Of a stretch of DNA of 64,000 nucleotides, positions 42,074 through 51,768 are shown one piece after another. Each line of letters opens with the position of its first letter. The first letter of the stretch is position 1. The notes beneath the pieces were generated by a model. That model was not told the origin of the DNA. It did no database searches and saw only the letters and a program-made list of their open reading frames with translations. This DNA comes from JAXLXE01 sp046328115 (GTDB lineage Bacteria > Chloroflexota > UBA6077 > JACCZL01): NCBI GenBank assembly GCA_046328115.1, contig JAXLXE010000001.1, forward strand, positions 1,736,001 through 1,800,000, written 5' to 3'. Both the position numbers and the translations under genes were made by a program.

Positions 42074-42832
42074 TTAGCCGTCCTGTCGTCCCCAGCGCTG
42101 GCGCGCAAGCAGCGCGGGCAGCTCATCCAGGGATTGCACGACACTCCACGGATGGATGCCCCGTTCGCGCAGCACGTCTGCGCGGGCACGGAATCCGATG
42201 AATGGCACGCCCGCGTCGACGGCCGCGGCGCCATCGAGCCAGGAGTCACCGATCATCACCGTCTCCGCGGCACTGCTGCCGAAGTGACCAACGGCGCGAT
42301 GGATCCCAGCCGGGTCGGGCTTCATGGGTACCTCGTCCCTGGTGAGCACCAGGTCGAAGCATGCGTGCAGGCGGAATCTCTCCAGTGCATCCAGCGTGGC
42401 CGGTCGCGCATTGTTGGTGAGCACGGCAAGCCGCAATCCAGCGGTCCGCAGCTCCGCCAGCACCCGGCCGGCGCCGTCTTCCACTGTCGCCTCGCGCATC
42501 CCTGAGATCTCGTAGCGGAGCACGATGTTCCAGGCCTCCAGACCCAGAGAGGTTCCGCGCTCCCCATCCCACGACTCCGCCAAGGCAATGATGCCGCCTA
42601 TCGACCGCCGAGACACCTCCGCTGCCGGCTCCTGCAACGCGTCGGCTCCGCTCAGCAGGCCAATCAGGTCGTGCCGAATGCCGGTGAAATCAATGCGCGA
42701 ATGGACAACGGTGTTGTCCAGATCGAAGACAGCTACGCGCGCATACAGCGGCCCAGTCCGCCTCCGATCCCCTACGATCTTGTCGGATGGGTGCTGCCGC
42801 GTTGGTTCTGGCGTCAAGGGTCGATCTGTCAT
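42074..42832 (-). CDS. HAD-superfamily hydrolase (phosphoglycolate phosphatase-like)
   Basis: 252 aa from the ATG at 42832; the frame opens at 42871. Motif I VAVFDLDNTVVHS (nucleophile and acid/base Asp), motif II LAVLTNN, motif III Lys within DEVPMKPDPAGI and motif IV VMIGDSWLDGAAAVDAG. A helical cap lies between motifs I and II, as in subfamily I. Substrate unknown; phosphoglycolate and other small phosphate esters are usual. The start overlaps the start of the divergent PAP2 gene (42787), so promoter regions are shared. Coupled to folC. Confidence 0.88.
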   Translation of the reverse strand: MTDRPLTPEPTRQHPSDKIVGDRRRTGPLYARVAVFDLDNTVVHSRIDFTGIRHDLIGLLSGADALQEPAAEVSRRSIGGIIALAESWDGERGTSLGLEAWNIVLRYEISGMREATVEDGAGRVLAELRTAGLRLAVLTNNARPATLDALERFRLHACFDLVLTRDEVPMKPDPAGIHRAVGHFGSSAAETVMIGDSWLDGAAAVDAGVPFIGFRARADVLRERGIHPWSVVQSLDELPALLARQRWGRQDG

Positions 42833-43350
42833 GGGTCGATCATAGTGTGGCTCGGTGGTCGGCGGCCGCATGGGGACGGATGCCGCGGCTGGACCGTGGG
42901 GCGGTGTGGTGCGCTCGGAATCTCGCCTTCGTTGAGATCCTGCTGCTGACCGCGCTGCCCCTAGAACGGCGCGGCGCCTCGGCGGCCGACCGGACCAGAA
43001 CGCTCGCGGGTGCCGTCGCCGCGGTGTGCCTTGCCACGGCTGGCGTGGCGGCCCTGGGCAAAGTCGCCAACAGAACGCGCCCGTTCGCCCAGATCAGCCG
43101 CGGCGAGCATCCGCTGCCACATCGACCTGACCGTTCGTTCCCATCGCGGCACGCGGCGTGTGCCGCGGCCTTGACCGCCGCGGCAGCACGCCCGGCCCCG
43201 CGCATCGGGAGCATCATGGGCACGCTGGGACTGATTCTCTCCGTGTCACGCGTGTACGCGGGACTCCACTACCCAAGCGACGTGATCGCCGGGTGGCTCC
43301 TGGGCACCCTGTGCGGACTCGTCGCGCGTCAAGCGACAATACGCTCGTGA
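42787..43350 (+). CDS. PAP2-family membrane phosphatase
   Basis: 187 aa with about five helices. The three phosphatase motifs are clear: KVANRTRPF (KxxxxxxRP), SFPSRHAACAA (PSGH-type, Ser instead of Gly) and SRVYAGLHYPSDV (SRxxxxxHxxxD). Such enzymes dephosphorylate undecaprenyl-pyrophosphate, phosphatidic acid or similar lipids at the membrane. A lipid carrier recycling role is plausible but not shown. Its stop overlaps the start of the next gene (GTGA at 43347-43350). The ATG at 42787 is the first in-frame start; no strong ribosome binding site is seen. Confidence 0.88.
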   Translation: MGAAALVLASRVDLSWVDHSVARWSAAAWGRMPRLDRGAVWCARNLAFVEILLLTALPLERRGASAADRTRTLAGAVAAVCLATAGVAALGKVANRTRPFAQISRGEHPLPHRPDRSFPSRHAACAAALTAAAARPAPRIGSIMGTLGLILSVSRVYAGLHYPSDVIAGWLLGTLCGLVARQATIRS

Positions 43351-43907
43351 TCAACCCACCGCATCCCATCAGGCGCTCATTGGGCCTCGCAATCGTCGCC
43401 ACGGCAGCGACATTGGCCACTGCCTGCGGGGCCTTCTCGCAGGCGTCACCCACCCCCACGACGGCTCCACGCCCGGCGGGGTCGCCATCACCTGCCGCCG
43501 CCCTCGCTCCCACGTCGTCGCCGGCCCCGCTTCGCCCGCTGGCGGGGGGTGGCGTCCCAATTCCGCGCGATCAGCCTCAATCGCGGGCGCCCGCTGGCGG
43601 ACCGCTGCCCCAGGTAAGCATCCCCCGCATTGACCCCACGCCAGGCCGTCCAGCGGCACCGGTGATTCCCGCGTTACCAGCGGGAGCAGTTCCGCCGGAT
43701 CCACCGCGTGCGACCACCCCGCTGAATCCGCTGCCCACGCCCATTCCAGCGCCGGGCCTGGGTCAGGCGGGCGGCACCGCGGGCGCGGCGGCCGCGGCCG
43801 CTGGAGGTGGCGTGGCTATTCCCACTATCGTGCCAATACCCACACCGCTGCCGCCGCGCATCGCCACGCCCGGAGCCATCGAGTTCCCGGGCGGCCGCGG
43901 ACAGTAG
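43347..43907 (+). CDS. Small Pro-rich predicted lipoprotein
   Basis: 186 aa from a GTG at 43347 that overlaps the stop of the PAP2 gene (GTGA), implying translational coupling. The N-terminus has RR, a 15-residue hydrophobic stretch and TLATACGAFS, a relaxed lipobox with a lipid-attachable Cys. The rest is low complexity: about one third Pro/Ala with PTPTT, PIPTPLPP and similar runs, and no folded domain is visible. It is probably a surface-anchored spacer or wall-spanning protein. Coding status rests on the signal peptide and on coupling. Confidence 0.6.
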   Translation: MINPPHPIRRSLGLAIVATAATLATACGAFSQASPTPTTAPRPAGSPSPAAALAPTSSPAPLRPLAGGGVPIPRDQPQSRAPAGGPLPQVSIPRIDPTPGRPAAPVIPALPAGAVPPDPPRATTPLNPLPTPIPAPGLGQAGGTAGAAAAAAGGGVAIPTIVPIPTPLPPRIATPGAIEFPGGRGQ

Positions 43908-43926
43908 CGGACGCCGGTAACAAGAA

Positions 43927-43959
43927 CGCGGCCGCGGTGCACGTTGCATCGCGGCCGCG
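43927..43959. terminator. Strong inverted repeat between convergent lipoprotein and fdxA genes
   Basis: A 10-bp stem CGCGGCCGCG at 43927-43936 and 43950-43959, with a further possible 4-bp TGCA/TGCA stem inside the loop. There is no T-run; probably a bidirectional transcription barrier. Confidence 0.6.
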
Positions 43960-43977
43960 AGAACCCTGAGCGAACGG

Positions 43978-44274
43978 TCAGGCCTTCGGAGGCACCAGAT
44001 CGTTCAGTCGCGCGCGAACGCCGTCCGCGTCGTTGAACCACTTGGCGTTGAGCTCCGTGTACTCGGCCCATTCGGTGGGTACGGCCGAATCGTGGAAGAT
44101 AGCACTCACGGGGCACTCTGGCTCACACGCGCCACACTCGATGCACTCATCGGGGTTGATGTACAGCGTGCGATCCGCCGCCTCGTCTCCCAGGTAGATG
44201 CATGAGACGGGGCAGACGTCCACGCAGCTCTGATTCTTGACATCTACACAGGGCTCCGCGATCACGTAGGTCAC
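43978..44274 (-). CDS. fdxA: Seven-iron ferredoxin ([3Fe-4S][4Fe-4S]), FdxA type
   Basis: 98 aa. Cys at 9, 17, 21, 25, 44, 47, 50 and 54. The layout matches Azotobacter ferredoxin I: Cys9, 17 and 54 bind the 3Fe cluster, Cys21, 44, 47 and 50 the 4Fe cluster, and Cys25 is the free one. The extended first loop (C-x7-C) marks the 7Fe class. It is a low-potential electron carrier in the cytoplasm; partner enzymes are not in this window. Divergent from the sensor kinase gene. Confidence 0.92.
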   Translation of the reverse strand: MTYVIAEPCVDVKNQSCVDVCPVSCIYLGDEAADRTLYINPDECIECGACEPECPVSAIFHDSAVPTEWAEYTELNAKWFNDADGVRARLNDLVPPKA

Positions 44275-44416
44275 TGTGGGCTCTCCAGGCGTGGCATCAT
44301 CTCGGAGCGATGAAGCTCCACGTCAAGCATACGCCACGGACGTTGCGGCCACGGGTAAAGGGAGGTAAACGCTCAGTAAACGCGGGCGTCTCAACCTCGT
44401 CCGGCGGAGCTGCTGT

Positions 44417-46042
44417 GTGAATGCGTCATCCGCGGCATTGACGTCCGGCACCGCCCGGCACCTGGGTAGGATTCGCGGCGTGATTGCCGCCGCCCAGGAC
44501 CTGGTGGATGTGCTGCGCCAATCGGCCGCCACCGTGGCGGAGGCCACCCGGGCGGACGCCGTGTCCATTCGGATCGGCCCCAGCGGCGGCGCCGCCGTGG
44601 TCCACGTGCGGCGCGGGCGGGGGGTGGATCCGGCCACGATGCTTACGCGCCTGGACGTCCCGTTGACCATTCGCGGCCGGCGGGTGGGCATGGTCACGGC
44701 GCACCGCGCGAGCAGGCGCGCGTTTCCACCCCAGACTAGCGCGTTGATGGGAGCGTTTGGCGGGCCGATCGCCATGGCTATCGACAACTCGCGACTATAC
44801 GACGCACTGCAGGATAGGTTGGCGGATCTGAGCCGGCTGGCCGGTGCCAGCGAAGCCGTGGCGGCGCTAGGCGATGTGGAAGGCGTGGGCGCCCGGATCA
44901 CGCGGCACGCGGCGCACGTTGTGGGCGCAGAGCGCGCGGCACTGCTCACCCAGGATCTGGTCACCCGTGCCTACGCGGCAAGGGTCCCAGCGTTTGGCAT
45001 TCCGAAGGTGGAGATCAAGGCGATCGAAGCCTCGTGCGACGAACAGGATCCATCTCTCTCAGCCGTCCTGTCAGGTGAACGCGCCTTCATCGCCAACGAT
45101 GTCCGGAGCGACCGTCGCGCGGTCGCCGTCGCGGCGCGGGACCTGGGCGAGAGATCCGTACTGGTGGTCGGGCTGCCCGCGGCAAGCGGGTCTCGCGCGC
45201 TGCTCCGGGTCTCCAACAAGGTGGATGGACTGTTCACGCAGCAAGACGCGCGCCTTCTGGGGGTGTTCGCGGCACAGGCCGCCACCGCGCTGCAGAACGC
45301 GTCGCTCTACGGGCGGGTTGTGGACGAGCGAGAGCAGCTCAGGGAGCTCGAGGCGCTCAAGTCCCAGTTTCTCTCCCTGGTGTCCCACGAGCTACGCACC
45401 CCCCTCTCCTCAATCAAGGCGTCCGCCGAGGTCCTCCTCGCCACCGCCGCACCGAGCATCCAGCCGGCCCGGCTCAGGCTGCTCCAGAACATCGACCGCT
45501 CAAGCGATCGTCTCAACTCATTGATCACGGACCTGCTCGACCTGGTGCGGCTGGACGGCGGCAAGCTGGAGCTCAATCGTGAGCGGGTGGACCTCCGTGA
45601 GGTCGCCGACGACGCGGCAAGCACGGTCCGCCCCCTCGCGGACGCCTGGGGACAACGGATTCGCCTCTGCCAATCACCGGACCGGCTGCCCGTTATGGGA
45701 GATCGACGCCGGCTGGAACAGATTGTGTTGAACCTACTGACCAACGCCGTCAAGTACGGAGCGAGCGCCGGTAACATCTGGGTGACGGTGGGTCACGCGG
45801 CTGACGGCCAGGTCTGGCTGACGGTGCGGGACGAGGGCCAGGGTATCGCGGAGTCAGACCAGCAGCGGATCTTCGAGCGGTTCTATCGATTGCCCGGAGA
45901 GCTTACGGACCGCGCACCGGGAACCGGGCTTGGGCTGCCGATCGCCGCCGCGCTGGCGGAGCTACATGGCGGCACCATCCGGGTGGAGAGCGCGCCGGGA
46001 CTGGGCAGCACGTTTTCGTTGCTGCTGCCCAGGGTGGGTTGA
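44417..46042 (+). CDS. Sensor histidine kinase with two GAF-like domains
   Basis: 541 aa, no membrane helix, so cytoplasmic. About residues 15-125 and 130-300 look like two GAF domains (the second closes with LLGVFAAQAATALQNASLYG). Then the HisKA box SLVSHELRTPLSSIKAS with phospho-His324, N-box LNLLTNAVKYGAS, G1 VRDEGQGIAESDQQRIFERF and G2 GTGLGLPIAAALAELHGG. It autophosphorylates and presumably signals to the response regulator encoded 25 bases downstream. The ligand is unknown. The GTG at 44417 is the start used. Confidence 0.9.
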   Translation: MNASSAALTSGTARHLGRIRGVIAAAQDLVDVLRQSAATVAEATRADAVSIRIGPSGGAAVVHVRRGRGVDPATMLTRLDVPLTIRGRRVGMVTAHRASRRAFPPQTSALMGAFGGPIAMAIDNSRLYDALQDRLADLSRLAGASEAVAALGDVEGVGARITRHAAHVVGAERAALLTQDLVTRAYAARVPAFGIPKVEIKAIEASCDEQDPSLSAVLSGERAFIANDVRSDRRAVAVAARDLGERSVLVVGLPAASGSRALLRVSNKVDGLFTQQDARLLGVFAAQAATALQNASLYGRVVDEREQLRELEALKSQFLSLVSHELRTPLSSIKASAEVLLATAAPSIQPARLRLLQNIDRSSDRLNSLITDLLDLVRLDGGKLELNRERVDLREVADDAASTVRPLADAWGQRIRLCQSPDRLPVMGDRRRLEQIVLNLLTNAVKYGASAGNIWVTVGHAADGQVWLTVRDEGQGIAESDQQRIFERFYRLPGELTDRAPGTGLGLPIAAALAELHGGTIRVESAPGLGSTFSLLLPRVG

Positions 46043-46067
46043 CCGCCGGGCGCCCCGGGGAGACCGC

Positions 46068-46743
<676 letters not shown>

Positions 46744-46769
<26 letters not shown>

Positions 46770-49170
46770 GCACGCTGTCCACCGCCTCCAGCACCTTTGC
46801 CAGGCGGTACGGTTTTGGCAGCACGCGCGAGATGCCACGCGGCGGGTGGTCCGGGTCCAGCTCGTTGCCCCAGCCGGTCACCAGGATCACCGGCGTGTTC
46901 GGAGAGCGCAGCCGGACTGCCGCGGCCACCTGAAGCCCATTCAGATCCTGCATGCCCAGGTCCGTCATGACGAGCTCATGGACGGAGGGGTCGAAGCGAG
47001 CAAGGGCCTCCGTGCCGCTGGTACACGCCACAACAGAATGCCCCTCTGATTCGAGAAGCCTCTGGAGGACCGATGCCAGCGCGGGCTCATCGTCAACCAC
47101 CAGGATGTGTCGCTTCACGTCACGCGGCACCGGGGGCGGGAGCTCCGCAGGCGGTTCCTGGGCGGAGACCGGAAGCTCAACGATGACCGTGGTGCCCTGG
47201 CCAGGAGCCGTCTCTATGGAGAGCTGGCCGCCATAGCGCTGAACGATTCCGTAAGAGACCGCGAGGCCCAGCCCCGTGCCGCCCTCACCCTTGGTGGTGA
47301 AGAACGGGTCAAGCGCGCGCCGACGAATGGAGGCTGCCATGCCCACGCCCGTGTCCGCCACCGAGATCCGAACCATCTCATCCATCCGCTGGGCTGAGAT
47401 GGCGATTCGCCCGCCGCCTGGCATGGCGTCCACGGCGTTGATGATGAGGTTAGTCAGGACCTCTCGGAGCTCCGCTGCCGTGGCCGAGACGAACAGGTTC
47501 GGTTCCACGTCCAGACTGGTCTCAATGGACCTACCCGAGGCGTTCGCCTTGTCCCGCCACTCGGAACGGGTGAGATCGATGGCGTCGCGAGCGACGGCCA
47601 GGACGTCCACGGGCTCGGGTGGCGAATGCTCCCGCACGCGCCCGAATTCCTGGATCCGCCTCACCGTCTGCGCGCCATCCTCGGCCGCTTGCTCGATGAC
47701 GCGTAGCGCCTCTGAGATGCGGCGGGGATCCATCCCGCCGCGCTCGAGCTCCAGACGGGCGAGCTCCGCCCGGCCAAGCACGCTGGCAAGCAAGTTATTG
47801 ACGTCATGCGCAACACCAGAAGCGAGCTGACCCAGCGCACGCAGCTTGTCCGCTTGCACCCGGCGCTCCTCTGCCCGCCGCGCGTCCGTCACGTCGCCGA
47901 TTACGCTGGCAGCGCCCGTCACGGCACCGCCCGGGTCTCGGATCAGATTCGTGGTGATGACCAGAATTCGGTCATCGCCATCAATCTCCGCGACTATCTC
48001 GCGCTCTGGCTGGTCGTTGCCGGTCCGCAGAGCCAGCGCCGCGGGCCGCTCCGCATCTGGGATGGGTACGCCCTCGATTGACTTCATCACGGGGACAATC
48101 TGCTCGGCACGCTTCCCGAGAATCGAGGACACCGGCTGGTGGAATATCCGCGAGGCCGCGCGATTGGCAGAGGTGATGTGGCCATCCGCGTCCACCAGGA
48201 TCACCCCGCGGCCGATGCTCTGCATGATCGTCTCGATCTGGGCAGCGCGCGCGGCCTCGAGGCGAGCCGCGGCCTGCTGCGACGCGTACAGGCGGGCATT
48301 GTTGATGGCCACCGCCGCCTGGAGTGCCAGCAACGCCAGGATCTGCGCGTCCTCTTCGTCGAAGCCGGTGGAGCCCGTCAGCCGATACACGCCTATCACG
48401 CCCAGACGCAGATCGCCCAGCACCAACGGCGCCCCCACCGCCGCCCGCACACCCTGGCTGCGCGTGTACTCGACCGCGTTATCCCAGGACGCGTAGTCGT
48501 TGACGACGATCGCCTCGCCACGCGCCATGCAGGCGCCCACAAGGCCCTCGCCCAGCTTGCGAGGCGTCGGGACGAAAAGACCAGTCTGGCCCGTCCGGTT
48601 CGCGGGCTTGAGGAGCCCACGAGCGTCATCCCACTCGTAGTACACGGCCACGTCGCCCGACAGCAGACGCACGACTTCGCCCAAGACCAACGGCAACAGC
48701 TCCCGCTCATTGAGCTGCCCTGCCACCGCGGCGGATACGCGCTGGAGCCCGAGCAATCTATCGGCGCGCTGACGGGCGGCGTGCTCCGCGGAACGGATTC
48801 GCAGAAGTGCCTGGACCCGCGCGCGGAACTCATCCAGATCGAACGGCTTGGGGAGGTAGTCGTCCGCACCCGCACCCAGCCCCTCGATAACCGACTGCCG
48901 CCCCCGGCCGGACAACATGAGCACCGGCAATCCGTCGCCGTGGAGTTTCTTCAAGGCACGGCACGTCTCGAAACCGTCCATGCCCGGCATCATGACGTCC
49001 AGGATCACGAGATCGGGCGGCCGATCGTTGGCCATCGCGATGGCGCGGGTGCCATCCGGCGCGGTGGTCACGCCGTACCCCATACGCTCCAACAACGCCA
49101 CGACCAGGGCGCGGCTGTCCAGCTCATCATCTACAACGAGCACGCGAAACCGTGCGGAGGGGGTGGTCAT
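46744..49170 (-). CDS. Hybrid sensor kinase: REC-GAF-PAS-HisKA-HATPase-REC
   Basis: 808 aa from the ATG at 49170; the frame is open to a TTG at 49233. Order: N-terminal receiver (VLVVDDELD, phospho-Asp58 in VILDVMMPGMDG, LPKPF), GAF (about 145-325), PAS with IMQSIGRGVILVDADGHI, HisKA SGVAHDVNNLLASVLG (NtrB-like HDxxN), ATPase NLIINAVDAMPGGGRI, ADTGVGM and GGTGLGLAVSYG, and a C-terminal receiver (ILVVDDEPALA, MTDLGMQDLNG, LPKPY). No membrane segments. The two receivers suggest a phosphorelay. It is antiparallel to the kinase-regulator pair and overlaps the regulator gene by 26 bases at their 3' ends. Confidence 0.92.
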
Positions 49171-49290
49171 CGAGATCGCCGTGGGCTCCTCACAGCCAAC
49201 CGGCTCCCACCAGCCGGCGCGAAGTTGAGACAAATCGGTCCAAAAAGACGCCCGAAGGGTACGGGTTTGAGCGGTCGTACGTCCAGCTAC

Positions 49291-49689
49291 TCAACTGGAT
49301 CTGAGCGAGCGGGCCATGAGCCCCAGGCCACCGACGAGCAGGACCAGGATGAGCACGGTGTTGAACAGGCTCGTCGGCTGGAAGAAGATCGTGAGGTTTG
49401 CCAGGATCCCCACGAAGATGATGGCGGCGCCCGCGATGGTCACCAGCCACCCCAGTACGTTCTTGGCGTCGTAAAACAGCATGACCACGCCAATGAGCAG
49501 GGGGATCAGACTGGCGCCAAACATGTCATAGCCAAACAGGCGCCAATAGTGGCTGGTCACCAGCACCCGATCCATCAGCAGGTAGCCGCCGGACGCGGTC
49601 ATGCCAAGTCCAAGGACAAAGGTGCCCAGCCCGCCGCTGGTCCCCCCAACGTCGGTGATTCGGCGTCCCGATCTCCCGAGCTCTTCCAT
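49291..49689 (-). CDS. Small membrane protein, unknown function
   Basis: 132 aa with four hydrophobic segments (about 20-45, 58-75, 82-100, 107-125) and a short charged start and end. The ATG at 49689 has GGGAG eight bases upstream. I recognise no family. It is divergent from the DCC/selenoprotein candidate, with 69 bases between the two starts, and follows the hybrid kinase start in the same direction by 120 bases. Membrane-protein partners of DCC-family proteins occur in other bacteria, but no functional link is shown here. Confidence 0.7.
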   Translation of the reverse strand: MEELGRSGRRITDVGGTSGGLGTFVLGLGMTASGGYLLMDRVLVTSHYWRLFGYDMFGASLIPLLIGVVMLFYDAKNVLGWLVTIAGAAIIFVGILANLTIFFQPTSLFNTVLILVLLVGGLGLMARSLRSS

Positions 49690-49758
49690 GAATACGAGCT
49701 CCCGGCTCTAGAATGGCTGCAGACGATGGTAGCGTGTCTCGCGAGCAGTTCTGTCGCG

Positions 49759-50175
49759 ATGCCGGACCGTCCGAGTAATGGTGACGCGATCGTGACTCCC
49801 GCAGTTCCAGAGCAACGCGACTCGAGGACACTTGTCCTCTGGGACGGCGGCTGCGGCTTTTGAAGGCGCGTCGTCGCCTGGGTCGGGCGACACGACCGCG
49901 CCGGCCGGCTGGAGATCGTCCCCTATCAGGCTGCACCTAGCCCACCGATGACGGAGGCGCTGCAAGCAGCTTGCGCCGAGGCCGTGCACACCATCTCACC
50001 GGACGGACGGGTGATGCGAGCCGGCCGCGCCGCCCTATGGATCATGGCGGAGCTGGGATGGCCCCGACTCGCGCGGCTGCTGGGCACCTGGCCTTTCATT
50101 GTGCTGGTAGAGCTAGGGTACCGTCTTATCGCGAACAATCGGCCGTTGCTCGGCCGGCTCTTGTTTGGGAGCTAG
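49759..50175 (+). CDS. DCC-family (DUF393) thiol-disulfide oxidoreductase with in-frame TGA at the second active-site Cys: candidate selenoprotein
   Basis: 138 codons with TGA as codon 35 (49861-49863). Upstream of the TGA the frame reads RTLVLWDGGCGF; after it RRVVAWVGRHDRAGRLEIVPYQ and on to the domain end ELGYRLIANNRPLLGRLLFGS, with no other stop in 104 codons. The family motif is DGxCxFC, so TGA stands exactly where Cys is expected, giving Cys32-x-x-Sec35. A hairpin with a GGTC loop starts one base after the TGA. The ATG at 49759 is the best start; ATG 49726 and GTG 49792 are possible. Without recoding, only an inactive fragment from 49948 would be made. A recent nonsense mutation or sequencing error is the alternative. 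Confidence 0.7.
49865..49902 (+). promoter_or_regulatory. SECIS-like hairpin just after the in-frame TGA
   Basis: Stem of 14 pairs with small 3'-side bulges: 49865-49870 with 49897-49902, 49871-49874 with 49892-49895, 49875-49878 with 49886-49889. The apical loop 49879-49885 (TGGGTCG) contains GGTC at 49881-49884. In E. coli fdhF the SelB-binding GGUC loop starts 19 bases after the UGA; here it starts 18 bases after. GC-rich coding DNA forms hairpins easily, so this is suggestive, not proof. Confidence 0.55.
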
Positions 50176-51176
50176 CTCGCCAGGACGTGGCGCGTCGCCG
50201 TATCAGCGAGGGGCGGCGCTGACCGCTCTGCATAGTCAACGGCGGCATCGATCTCGTCGTTGACCCCGCGGAGCAGCCCATCGGCATCTGACTCGGTGAG
50301 CAGCCCCAGGCCAAGCAGATACGTCCGCATGGCTGGAAGGGGGTCGTGCTCGCGCTCGCGCTGGATCTCCGCCTGCTCACGGTAGTTCTCGATGCCCACA
50401 TGGCTGGTGTGCAGACTGAAACGGTACACCCGGGCCTCGATGACGGTCGGGCCTTCGCCCGCCAGCGCTCGCTCGCGGGCCTCGCGAACTGCCTGGTTCA
50501 CCGCGAAGATGTCCATCCCATCCACGGACACACCACGGATGCCGTACGCGGCGGCGCGATCGGCCACGCTGCTCACCGGAGACTCCAGCCGGAACGGGAC
50601 GGATATGGCGTAGCGGTTGTTCTCGCAGAGCAAGATGACCGGCACGTGGTGGATCGCGGCGAAGTTGAGGCCCTCGTGGAAGTCACCCTTACTCACGGCA
50701 CCCTCACCGAAGGTGGCAAACGAAACCGCCGCCTCCCCCCGCAGCTTGCTCGCGAGCGCGGTGCCTACCGCGTGCGGGATGTGCGTACCCACGCTGCTGG
50801 AGTTCGTGATGAGCCGCAATGATGGGTCGGACCAATGGCAGGGCATGGGCCGTCCGCCGCCGTTGGTGGCCGCCGCTCGTCCGAAGTGGTCCAGCATGAT
50901 CTGGCGGGCGGTCTGGCCGCGGGCTAGCGCTGATGCCATGCCGCGGTAGAACACGTACAGCGAATCTTCCGGACGGAGCGCCAGGACGGCACCGATCTGG
51001 GCCGCCTCGTGCCCTTCAGACGGCACCGCGATGTGGACTCTCCCCTGCCGTGCCAGCGTGAGCGTACGCTCGCTCATGCGCCGCGCCAACACCATCAGGC
51101 GGTAGACGCGTATCACCTCGTCATCTGACCAGCCCAGAAGGGTGTGACGCGGTGTCGTGGCGACATCCTGGCTCAC
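50172..51176 (-). CDS. TPP-dependent dehydrogenase E1 component alpha subunit
   Basis: 334 aa from the GTG at 51176, which has GGAGG six bases upstream; the open frame reaches 51362 without supporting signals. Seen: VPSEGHEAAQIGAVLALRP near the N-terminus, GGRPMPCHWSD, and the TPP/Mg motif GEGAVSKGDFHEGLNFA...ENNRYAIS. It decarboxylates pyruvate, a branched-chain 2-oxo acid or acetoin as an alpha2beta2 enzyme and passes the acyl group to E2 lipoate. No E1 beta, E2 or E3 gene is adjacent, which is uncommon. The liv operon and propionyl-CoA genes make branched-chain oxo acids a possible substrate (inference). Its TAG shares CTAG 50172-50175 with the DCC gene. Confidence 0.88.
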   Translation of the reverse strand: MSQDVATTPRHTLLGWSDDEVIRVYRLMVLARRMSERTLTLARQGRVHIAVPSEGHEAAQIGAVLALRPEDSLYVFYRGMASALARGQTARQIMLDHFGRAAATNGGGRPMPCHWSDPSLRLITNSSSVGTHIPHAVGTALASKLRGEAAVSFATFGEGAVSKGDFHEGLNFAAIHHVPVILLCENNRYAISVPFRLESPVSSVADRAAAYGIRGVSVDGMDIFAVNQAVREARERALAGEGPTVIEARVYRFSLHTSHVGIENYREQAEIQREREHDPLPAMRTYLLGLGLLTESDADGLLRGVNDEIDAAVDYAERSAPPLADTATRHVLAS

Positions 51177-51430
51177 GGCGCTCCTCCGTACCCTCAGCGG
51201 CCCATCGATGAGCTCCACACGACGGTAAGACGGGCTACTGAGATTGTACCGAAGCGTCCCGCACAGCCCGGCTGAACCCCAAAGCAAGTGTGCGCCAGAT
51301 GACAGCGCAACCGTTGCGGCGCGGACAGACGCGTCGCGACCGGCAGCGTAGGCTGAGATCAAGACATGTGCCCGTCACGTGAATCAAGGGCGCGTCCCGA
51401 GAGAGGCGCCCAGATCGCTGGAGAACACTC

Positions 51431-51676
51431 ATGGCAATGACCTTCTCAAACGGTGTGGCAACCCCGGCCGCGATGCGCGTGATCCACCCGCTGAGCATTG
51501 AGGCAGAGCTGACCTGCCTGATGTGTGGCCGCGTGGTGGGTGACATCGTCGCAGGGCGAGCGGTGCACCACGCCGGCTGCTCCGGTCGGCTTGGGGTGGA
51601 GCGGGGATTGATCCGCTGCTGCAAGTGCGGTGGCCCGGTCTCCCGCGAACCCATGATGGGGCTGTCTTCGCGCTGA
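51431..51676 (+). CDS. Small Cys-rich (double CxxC) protein, unknown function
   Basis: 81 aa. Two CxxC pairs, Cys29-LM-Cys32-Gly and Cys63-CK-Cys66-GG, spaced 30 residues apart, as in a zinc ribbon; Cys50 and Cys64 are extra, and VHH precedes Cys50. No known family recognised. It is divergent from the E1 alpha gene (254 bases between starts, no clear promoter seen there) and lies 92 bases before the fused biotin carboxylase. The ATG at 51431 is preceded by a weak ribosome binding site (GGAGAACACTC). Confidence 0.6.
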   Translation: MAMTFSNGVATPAAMRVIHPLSIEAELTCLMCGRVVGDIVAGRAVHHAGCSGRLGVERGLIRCCKCGGPVSREPMMGLSSR

Positions 51677-51768
51677 GTACGCCGATCGCCCACCGGAAAC
51701 GCCTGCGCCGCAAGCGCTCCTTACAATAGGCGGACCATCCGCGCAGGCCGCGGCGTCGAGGGCCGGAG

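Noticed and set aside
48139..49758. Long plus-strand frame of 574 codons opposite the hybrid kinase
   Set aside because: It is a GC-codon shadow of the kinase gene on the other strand; only its last 35 codons are real (the DCC gene's beginning).
49948..50175. Independent small gene starting at the ATG at 49948
   Set aside because: It would be only the C-terminal half of a DCC domain without its active site; the upstream part in the same frame supplies the missing half.
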